Source: JBOGED01 sp050743625 (GTDB taxonomy: Bacteria; Actinomycetota; Nitriliruptoria; Euzebyales; Egibacteraceae). Taken from it: 17,681 nucleotides of DNA. The position numbers and the translations under genes are program-made. Where the stretch lies: positions 1-17,681 of the forward strand of contig JBOGED010000274.1 in NCBI GenBank assembly GCA_050743625.1, read 5' to 3'. Of the stretch, positions 1-5,686 are shown piece by piece (position 1 is the stretch's first letter; every line of letters begins with the position of its first letter). The notes under the pieces are model-generated. The model saw nothing but the letters and a program-made list of their open reading frames with translations, had not been told where the DNA came from and made no database searches.

Positions 1-27
1 CTGTCATGCCTCACACGCTCGTCGGGC

Positions 28-42
28 CGGGGCGAAGCCCCG
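28..42. other. short GC hairpin in the left-edge spacer
   Basis: The first 184 bases hold no gene I can support. A perfect 6-bp stem (CGGGGC, loop GAA, GCCCCG) is visible here. It has no T tract, so it is not a convincing rho-independent terminator. A second weak stem (CGCTT/AAGCG, near 171-184) lies just beyond the stop of the lipoprotein gene. The small open frame over 6-188 has no recognisable product. Confidence 0.3.
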
Positions 43-184
43 CTAGATCTGGATGCACGGATCGCGCGGAGAGGCACCGCGAGATCGCCGACGGGTGCGT
101 CCTCAATGCCCCACCGCTCGAAGACCCAAGGAACAGCTCGCCAACACATCGACAACATTTTGCCTATCACGCTTTCGCAAGCGC

Positions 185-910
185 TTAGACGCCTCCGGTG
201 ACTCTGACTGACTGGACAATACGGTCGAGAGCCTCCAAGTCCCGGCCGCTGACTACCTTCAGGCGGAGCCGCATCACCCATGAGCGGTTCGGCGGTGCCG
301 CCCCGATCACGACATACGCGGCGCCGCTGCCGCCGCACGACGTGTAGATGTCGAGCGCCACGGTGTAGGACCGGCTCGGATACGGCCGGCGACCCTGGTA
401 TACGCATGCCGCCGAGAGTGGCTGCACCACCTCGTCAAGGAGCGTCACCTCGCTGTCGCCGGGAATCAGCTGTGACGTCCCGTCGACGATAACCCCCGGC
501 GTGGTCCAATCCTGCTCGAAGGATTGCAGATCCACGGCGGCGCGGACGCTGGCCAAGGCACGGCCGCGAGCGCTCGCTACCGGGCGGTCCTCGGTGTCGG
601 CCCACTCGCGAGGTACCTGGATCTGGATCGCATAGCTCTCGTCAGTGATGGCGACATACATGGCGTATCCGGGCAGAATTTCAGGGCCTGCAGCGGCGAT
701 ACTCGATAGCTCTTCGGCCAGCGAGCTTTCTCCCATCAGACCGCCGGATGGCTGGCCGGCCACCTGTCGTCCCTGCTCCTGGGCCTCTCCGTCTCCTGAC
801 GGCGGATCGGGCGCCGACTCGGTGGGCGTGACGCCGCCGACCCTAGAGGGGCCGCAGGCGGCGACCGCCATGACGACGGCCGCGATGATTCCATGCTTGA
901 CATACCGCAT
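185..910 (-). CDS. predicted lipoprotein of unknown function
   Basis: The 241-residue product is probably exported and lipid-anchored. It has a short basic N-terminus (MRYVKHG), a hydrophobic stretch (residues 8-18) and a lipobox-like VAAC ending at Cys19. A low-complexity Gly/Ser/Pro/Glu/Gln segment follows (about residues 20-60), typical of a linker to a surface domain. The rest (about 80-241) is a soluble domain that I do not recognise. It has several short beta-like stretches and two Cys (in AACVYQG and TSCGG) that could form a disulfide. The start at 910 is preferred over 946 because it places the signal peptide at the extreme N-terminus and has an AAGGCAGGG purine run just upstream. The gene lies 116 bases downstream of prcA on the same strand, so it may be the last cistron of the proteasome operon or a separate unit. 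Function unknown. Confidence 0.8.
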   Translation of the reverse strand: MRYVKHGIIAAVVMAVAACGPSRVGGVTPTESAPDPPSGDGEAQEQGRQVAGQPSGGLMGESSLAEELSSIAAAGPEILPGYAMYVAITDESYAIQIQVPREWADTEDRPVASARGRALASVRAAVDLQSFEQDWTTPGVIVDGTSQLIPGDSEVTLLDEVVQPLSAACVYQGRRPYPSRSYTVALDIYTSCGGSGAAYVVIGAAPPNRSWVMRLRLKVVSGRDLEALDRIVQSVRVTGGV

Positions 911-917
911 TTGCGGC

Positions 918-967
918 CCTGCCTTCGTTCGTACGTGTTGGCCCATTGGCTATCGGGCCAAGGCAGG
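918..967 (-). promoter_or_regulatory. possible RBS-sequestering stem in the lipoprotein leader
   Basis: Read on the minus strand, the leader begins CCTGCCTTGGCCC and ends AAGGCAGGG before the ATG at 910. CCTGCCTT (967-960) is exactly complementary to AAGGCAGG (925-918), the likely ribosome binding site. Between them TTGGCCC and GGGCCAA form a second 7-bp stem (938-944 with 955-961). The two stems share two bases. The structure could mask the ribosome binding site or act as a post-prcA processing or termination hairpin. The pairing is seen directly; the role is inference. Confidence 0.4.
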
Positions 968-1026
968 ACACGATTTCGGGAGAGTCAACTCCAAAACCGT
1001 GTGCGCGCAGCGCACTTTCATGCGGG

Positions 1027-1710
1027 TCAGGACGACTGGAGCGCCGCGGCGATCGCGGGGGTGTCGAGGCGGAAGAACTTACGCCGGCCGCGACCGCGGT
1101 CCAGCCCGGCGACCTCCAACCGCTCCGGCTCGATCGTGCGGCTCTCAGCCCCACCCAGTGCCTGGCGTGCGATCTGAAGTACCGCGTCGCGGCTCATGTC
1201 TTCCGAGAAGTCCTTACCGAGCCGCTCGTTGACGGCCTCGGCGCCTCCCCCGATGGCGACGAACCCCTTCTCGTCGTTGATCGAGCCGTCGTACAGGATG
1301 TGGTAGATCTCCACCCCGCTCGCCGTCATCTCCGCGACCAGCAGCTCGACCTCGTAGGGCTTACCCTCGCCGGCGAAGACGCCTCCGAGCATGTTGGCGT
1401 ACGCGGTCGCGATGGAGCGGCCGGTGACGTCCTGGCGGGAGTACTGGTAGCCGCGGATGTCCGCTTGGTAGATCCCCACCCGCCGGAGATTCTCGTACTC
1501 GTTGTACCTACCGGTTGCCGCGAAGGCGATCTGGTCGTAGATCTCGCTGATCTTGTTCAGCGTCGAGGACGGGTTCTCGGCCACGAACAGGATGCCGCCC
1601 TCGTAGGTGATCGCGATGACGGGCCTGCCCCTACTGATGCCCTTGCGGGCGTAGTCGGCCTTGTCCTTCATGAGTTGTTCCGGGGAGACGTACGGCATCC
1701 CCATCGGCAT
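1027..1710 (-). CDS. prcA: proteasome subunit alpha
   Basis: This is the 227-residue alpha subunit of the bacterial 20S proteasome. It forms the outer rings that gate the chamber and dock the ARC/Mpa ATPase. The N-terminus (MPYVSPEQLMKDKADYARKG) matches the actinobacterial PrcA gating segment and first helix. The core carries GRPVIAITYEGGILFVAENP, where catalytic beta subunits instead start at the processed Thr; there is no propeptide Gly-Thr junction, as expected for alpha. The length is slightly below the usual 240-280. The gene starts 28 bases after the prcB stop, with GGGGAGGG about 8 bases before the ATG, in the conserved order pup-prcB-prcA. In many actinobacteria pafA lies close downstream; here a lipoprotein gene follows. 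Identification is very secure. Confidence 0.97.
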   Translation of the reverse strand: MPMGMPYVSPEQLMKDKADYARKGISRGRPVIAITYEGGILFVAENPSSTLNKISEIYDQIAFAATGRYNEYENLRRVGIYQADIRGYQYSRQDVTGRSIATAYANMLGGVFAGEGKPYEVELLVAEMTASGVEIYHILYDGSINDEKGFVAIGGGAEAVNERLGKDFSEDMSRDAVLQIARQALGGAESRTIEPERLEVAGLDRGRGRRKFFRLDTPAIAAALQSS

Positions 1711-1738
1711 AGCTATGGCCCTCCCCGGAAGGTGTGAT

Positions 1739-2548
1739 TTAGGACTGGCGGCGCGCTGCGATCACCGTCTCCACGCGGGTGGCGACGACCTCGTCGTCGA
1801 GCTCCCGGTAGCCGTCGGCGTCGATGAGGACGACCAATGGATAGATCTCGCGGACAAGGTCGGGTCCCCCGGTGGCCGAGTCCTCATCGGCAGCATCCCA
1901 CAGCGACTCGATCACCATGTCAATCGCGGCATCTCGCTCGAGGCCTTCCCGATAGCGTGCCTTCAGCGACCCGCGCGCGTCGCGCCCCCCTGAGCCGGTG
2001 ACGGCGAAGCGGCGCTCCTCGAAGCACCCACCGAGCACGTCGAACTCGTAGATGCGGGCAACCTTGTGGAGAGGGTCGTACCCGGCGAACAGCGGGACGA
2101 CAACCAGGCCCTGCATGGCCATGGGCAGGTTGCCTCTCACCATCTGCGCAAGCTGGTTCGCCTTGCCATCCAAGGACAAGGGGCCGCCCTCGAGCTTCTC
2201 GTAGTGCTCTAGCTGGACCGCGAAGATCTTGGCGAGCTCCATCCCGGGCCCGGCCGCACCTGAGATGCCGACCGCCGACCACGCGTCCGCCTCGAAGACC
2301 TTGCGCATGTCCCGCTTCGAGATCACGTTGCCCGAGGTGGCGCGTCGATCCCCTGCGAGGACGACGCCGGTTGCGTAGGTGAGCGCGACGACGGTGGTGC
2401 CTTCGACATGCTCCAAGCGGAGGAGCCCAGACTCACCTAGTGGGACGATCGGGGTCTCGGGCGCGATCCTGCGGAGGACCGCAGTGAAGCTCGGGACCGC
2501 GATGTCGAACGGCTGAGGATAGACGTAGTCGGACCGATCGATCCTCAC
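1739..2548 (-). CDS. prcB: proteasome subunit beta (catalytic)
   Basis: This 269-residue precursor is the catalytic beta subunit of the 20S proteasome, which degrades pupylated proteins in the cytoplasm. A propeptide of 50 residues ends in ...HVEG, followed by TTVVALTYATG. Autocleavage at Gly50/Thr51 would expose Thr51 as nucleophile. Counting from that Thr, Asp17 (in GDRR) and Lys33 (in MRKVF) fall at the canonical catalytic positions, so all key residues seem intact. The start is a GTG whose last bases overlap the pup TGA (GTGA), which implies translational coupling with pup. The gene is followed by prcA. There is no sign of degradation. Confidence 0.98.
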   Translation of the reverse strand: MRIDRSDYVYPQPFDIAVPSFTAVLRRIAPETPIVPLGESGLLRLEHVEGTTVVALTYATGVVLAGDRRATSGNVISKRDMRKVFEADAWSAVGISGAAGPGMELAKIFAVQLEHYEKLEGGPLSLDGKANQLAQMVRGNLPMAMQGLVVVPLFAGYDPLHKVARIYEFDVLGGCFEERRFAVTGSGGRDARGSLKARYREGLERDAAIDMVIESLWDAADEDSATGGPDLVREIYPLVVLIDADGYRELDDEVVATRVETVIAARRQS

Positions 2549-2736
2549 TCGCCACCCTTTTGGACGTAATTCTTCACAAACTCTTCGGCGTTTTCTTCGA
2601 GTACCTCGTCAATCTCGTCGAGGAGATCGTCCACGTCTGACGTGTCGACAGCCTCGCTGGTCTGGGTGTCGGTCGTCTCCTCGGCGCTCTCTTGCTTGGC
2701 TCGCTGCCTGCGCACCTGGCCGCCGTCGCTGCTCAT
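2545..2736 (-). CDS. pup: prokaryotic ubiquitin-like protein Pup
   Basis: This 63-residue, acidic, Gln/Asp/Glu-rich protein is the tag attached by PafA to lysines of substrates bound for the proteasome. It shows the classical layout: a disordered N-terminus (MSSDGGQVRRQ), a helix-forming central part (VDDLLDEIDEVLEENAEEFV) that in Pup binds the coiled coil of ARC/Mpa, and the C-terminal di-Gly followed by the attachment residue. The end is QKGGE, so the terminal residue is already Glu rather than the Gln found in mycobacteria. This Pup should therefore be ligation-ready without Dop deamidation, although Dop may still act as depupylase. GAGGAG lies 6 bases before the ATG. It is the first gene of the operon and overlaps prcB at GTGA. 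Confidence 0.97.
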   Translation of the reverse strand: MSSDGGQVRRQRAKQESAEETTDTQTSEAVDTSDVDDLLDEIDEVLEENAEEFVKNYVQKGGE

Positions 2737-2860
2737 GTCACTCCTCGTGGGTCGGCGGTGTTGCTTGCCACCGAGTGTAGCCGCCGTGGGTCTGAGCTCT
2801 GCGCGCGCTCAGCGCACTCCCGTCGCCGTACCGCCACGTTCGCGGAAGTTCGGGGAGCGC

Positions 2861-2890
2861 TTGCAATCAAGTAAGGCTAACTTTTACTAT
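2861..2890 (+). promoter_or_regulatory. candidate sigma-70-type promoter for the peptide transporter operon
   Basis: TTGCAA (2861-2866) and TACTAT (2885-2890) are separated by 18 bases, each matching the housekeeping consensus at 4 of 6 positions. They lie in the 191-base divergent region between pup and the binding-protein gene, in a locally AT-richer patch. Transcription from here would begin close to 2897 and leave a leader of about 30 bases with a ribosome binding site before the ATG at 2928. This also argues against the earlier ATG at 2889. It is a visual match only. Confidence 0.35.
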
Positions 2891-2927
2891 GCGAGGAGTG
2901 GCGGGCTTCCCTCAACGAGGTGGCGGG

Positions 2928-4478
2928 ATGATCGGGCGGATTACGGTAGTTATGGTATTCGTGTTGCTTGCGGCGGCCTGCGCGGGCGACGGGAGCGTGA
3001 GCACCGCGGCAGAGCGGGAGCGGCTCACGATCGCCCTGCCCAGGGACGGCGGACCGATCAATATCTTCGCGGGAGGGGCCAGCGACCCCCTCGTCGAGCT
3101 CATCTACGACAAGCTGCTCGCACCCTCGCCCTACGTCGACGATCCTGCCCCGTGGCTGGCTGAGCGCGTCGAGCAGGTCGACCCTTTGACCTGGGACGTC
3201 ACGGTCCGAGACGGTGTCACCTGGCAAGACGGTGAGCCTCTGGACGCCGAGGACGTCAAGTTTACGTTCGAATATTTCGTCGAAGCTCCCACCGGGCGCT
3301 ACACGCACCATGTGAGCGAGGTGCCCGAGATCGCGGAGGTCACGATTACCGGCGACCGATCGCTCCGCTTCACCTGCGCCTATCCCTGTCCCGAGCTTGG
3401 GCCGATCACGCTGGCGGATCTGCCGATCATCCCCGAGCACGTCTGGCGCGGGGTCACCGAGCCGGCGACCCGTAGCGACCTCCCCATCGGGAGCGGCCCC
3501 TACCGGCTGGTCGAGTACAGCCCCACCGCCTACCGATTCGAGGCCCACGAGGCGTACTTCGCCGGGCCACCACGGGTGGCCGAGCTCATCATGCCGGTCA
3601 TCCCCGACCCCTCGACGGCCTTCACCGCGTTGCGCTCGGGCGAGATCGACGCCGTCGCGCGGCCGTTGCCGCCGGAGCTGCTCGACGTTTTTGGCTCGGA
3701 CGAGGGGTTGGGCGTGATCACGGCCGCTCCGCTGCAGTTCGACGAGCTGCGCCTGAACTACCAGCGACCGCCGTTCGACGACCCGGAGGTGCGCCACGCG
3801 CTGTCCCTGGCGATCGACCGGCAGGCGCTGCTCGACACCGTACTGCTCGGCGAGGGCCGGGCCGCGCTGGAGGGGTACCCACACCCGGACTCGCCGTGGA
3901 CGAACCCTGACCTCTCTACTCCCTACGATCCCGACGAGGCGCGCCGGCTGCTCGCCGGGCGCGACATCAGCTTCGAGATCGACGTGGCCGGCAGTGAGCC
4001 GACACAGGTTCGGGCCGCCGAGCTTATTGCCCGGCAACTCGCCACCGTCGGTGTGCGGGCGACGGTCAGACCCACTGACGCGACGACCCTCGCCAACTTC
4101 TTCAGGACCCGTGACTTCGACGCCTACGTGAACACGATCACCGCGCACGGCGTCGCCGACCCCACGCAGTTCATCATGTCGCACCGCTCGGGCTACCTGT
4201 GGGACGCGCCCGAGGTGCCCTACCCCGAGTGGGATGACTTGTTCGAGCGATGGCGCGCGCAGCAGACGATCGAGGACCGCACCGCCGTGCTGTTCGAGAT
4301 GCAGGAGCTGTTCAACCGGCAACCGACGTCCATCCCGCTCTACTACCCAGACGAGCACTGGGCCTTCGGCCCCGCCTACAAAGGGTGGGTCGAATCACCC
4401 GGCCACGGCATCGTCCACAAGTGGTCCTTCCTCCCCACCGACGTCCGTGACGCCGCCAACGCGGTCGTCGGTCCTTAG
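2928..4478 (+). CDS. peptide ABC transporter substrate-binding lipoprotein (family 5)
   Basis: The 516-residue product is a family-5 extracellular solute-binding protein (DppA/OppA type) that would capture peptides or similar ligands at the outer face of the membrane. The signal peptide is MIGRITVVMVFVLLAAAC, with Cys18 as probable lipid-anchor residue; the lipobox is a slightly weak AAAC. A Gly/Ser linker and then LTIALPRDGGPINIF start the mature domain. The hallmark segment WQDGEPLDAEDVKFTFEYF is present, as are LRLNYQRPPFDDPEVRHALS and the C-terminal lobe typical of the family. The start at 2928 is chosen over 2889 because it has GAGGTGG just upstream and avoids a non-signal extension. It is the first gene of the importer operon and is divergent from pup. 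The ligand cannot be told from sequence; SBP_5 members also bind nickel, haem and sugars. Confidence 0.95.
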   Translation: MIGRITVVMVFVLLAAACAGDGSVSTAAERERLTIALPRDGGPINIFAGGASDPLVELIYDKLLAPSPYVDDPAPWLAERVEQVDPLTWDVTVRDGVTWQDGEPLDAEDVKFTFEYFVEAPTGRYTHHVSEVPEIAEVTITGDRSLRFTCAYPCPELGPITLADLPIIPEHVWRGVTEPATRSDLPIGSGPYRLVEYSPTAYRFEAHEAYFAGPPRVAELIMPVIPDPSTAFTALRSGEIDAVARPLPPELLDVFGSDEGLGVITAAPLQFDELRLNYQRPPFDDPEVRHALSLAIDRQALLDTVLLGEGRAALEGYPHPDSPWTNPDLSTPYDPDEARRLLAGRDISFEIDVAGSEPTQVRAAELIARQLATVGVRATVRPTDATTLANFFRTRDFDAYVNTITAHGVADPTQFIMSHRSGYLWDAPEVPYPEWDDLFERWRAQQTIEDRTAVLFEMQELFNRQPTSIPLYYPDEHWAFGPAYKGWVESPGHGIVHKWSFLPTDVRDAANAVVGP

Positions 4479-4726
4479 GCGTGTCCAGGGTCGTGCCGCG
4501 CCGCCGCACCCGGGTCGCGTTGCGCCGCCGCACCCCGGGTCGCGTTGCGTCGGGTTCCGCTTCGAAGATCACTTTTAGGTCGGGAGCCTCTTCCCCGGGA
4601 CGCAACGCGACCCTTCGCTGGGCCATTGCCGGGTGTTTCTTTATCGCAGTGGCGGTTGTGACGGCATCGAGCCGTCCCAACCGCGCTCCGCTTCGCTTCG
4701 CGCACGACTCAAGGCCGCGATTTCTC
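4479..4726. repeat. structured intercistronic repeat region between binding protein and permease
   Basis: This 248-base gap holds several clear structures. A roughly 25-base unit (GCGCCGCCGCACC..GGGTCGCGTTG) is tandemly duplicated at 4498-4522 and 4522-4547, differing by one C. GGGTCGCGTTGCGTC (4537-4551) and its exact reverse complement (4599-4613) form a 15-bp inverted repeat. A separate hairpin pairs GCGGTTGTGACGGC with GCCGTCCCAACCGC (4652-4665 and 4671-4684, loop ATCGA, one mismatch). The stretch is open in the permease frame but does not look like permease sequence. Such stems after a binding-protein gene could protect its mRNA or reduce read-through, as the malE-malF REP does. This is inference. 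Confidence 0.7.
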
Positions 4727-5686
4727 TTGGGGCGGGTCGCGCAGTACGTGCTGGTGCTGTGGGTGGCGTTGACATTGAACTTCGCGCTGCCGCGGGTGGC
4801 GCCGGGGAGCCCGCTCCAGTACCTGTTCGGGGACGAGGTCAACGCGGTCACGCCCGAGCGGCAGGTCGAGATCCTCCGCCAGTTCGGCTTGGACCAACCG
4901 GTACTCGCGCAGTACACGCGGTACTGGGCCGATCTGGCCCGGTTCGATCTCGGGACGTCCGTGCGGTTCGGCCAGCCGGTCGCCGAGGTATTGGGTGACC
5001 GGATCGGGTGGACGCTGCTGCTGATCGGCGTGGCGACGGTGCTTTCTACCCTGATCGCGATCACGGCCGGCACCGTCGCGGCGTGGAAGAGGGGCAGTGC
5101 CCGGGACACCGGGCTGATGGTCGGCATCCTGACGGCGGAGTCGATGCCGTCGTTCTGGGTCGCGCTGATCCTGATCTCCGTCTTCGCCGCCCAGCTCGGC
5201 TGGTTTCCGACGTTTGGCGCGGTCTCGCTGGTCGGCGGCGGAGGCGTGGCCGACACCGCGGCCCATCTTGTCCTTCCGGTCCTCACGCTCGTGCTCACCG
5301 AGACTGGGAGCCTATTCCTGCTGGTACGCGGCTCGCTGCTGTCGACGCTGGGCGAGGACTACACGCTGATGGCCGAGGCGAAAGGGGCCAGCCAGCGACG
5401 GGTCGTGTTCCGGCACGGGCTGCGCAACGCGCTCCTGCCCGCATGGACCAGCGTCACGCTGGACCTCGGGCGGCGGGTCGGCGGTGTCGTCGTCGTCGAG
5501 ACGGTGTTCGCCTACCCCGGCATGGGCCGGGCGATCTACGAGAGCGTCCTGGCCAGGGACTACCCACTCCTCCAGGGCGCCTTTGTCGTCCTCACCGTCG
5601 CGATCGTCGCGGCGAACCTGCTGGCCGATGTCACCTACCCGCTGCTCGATCCACGGGTGAGGCGGCCGGCTGGGGCGACGGCTTGA
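4727..5686 (+). CDS. peptide ABC transporter permease, DppB-like
   Basis: The 319-residue product is an inner-membrane permease of the DppB/OppB family, one half of the translocation pore. It begins with the usual first membrane helix (GRVAQYVLVLWVALTLNF), followed by the periplasmic loop with the common LPRVAPGSPL. Further helices follow near LLIGVATVLSTLIAITAG, FWVALILISVFAAQLG and LVLPVLTLVLTETG. The ATPase-coupling EAA loop is clear (LMAEAKGASQRRVVFRHGLR). The open frame reaches back to 4481, but the extra 82 residues are basic, repetitive and lie over the repeat region. TTG at 4727 gives the normal family length; a GTG at 4658 is an alternative. The ribosome binding site is weak (AAGG, 12 bases upstream). 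The stop overlaps the next start as TTGA. Confidence 0.9.
   Translation: MGRVAQYVLVLWVALTLNFALPRVAPGSPLQYLFGDEVNAVTPERQVEILRQFGLDQPVLAQYTRYWADLARFDLGTSVRFGQPVAEVLGDRIGWTLLLIGVATVLSTLIAITAGTVAAWKRGSARDTGLMVGILTAESMPSFWVALILISVFAAQLGWFPTFGAVSLVGGGGVADTAAHLVLPVLTLVLTETGSLFLLVRGSLLSTLGEDYTLMAEAKGASQRRVVFRHGLRNALLPAWTSVTLDLGRRVGGVVVVETVFAYPGMGRAIYESVLARDYPLLQGAFVVLTVAIVAANLLADVTYPLLDPRVRRPAGATA

Noticed and set aside
2877..4358. 493-codon open frame on the minus strand opposite the binding-protein gene
   Set aside because: High GC content gives long antisense frames. The plus frame has a clear signal peptide and SBP_5 motifs, whereas this frame is rich in Arg/Gly/Val with no domain.
4481..4726. 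N-terminal 82 residues of the permease open frame
   Set aside because: The stretch is basic and repetitive, overlaps the palindromes and lacks family similarity; TTG 4727 gives normal length. The hydrophobic stretch near codons 47-62 was considered and judged chance.
5008..5682. Upstream 225-codon extension of the fused transporter frame
   Set aside because: It lies in a different frame over the DppB permease and is Arg/Gly/Asp-rich. The real start is the TTG at 5683 overlapping the dppB stop.
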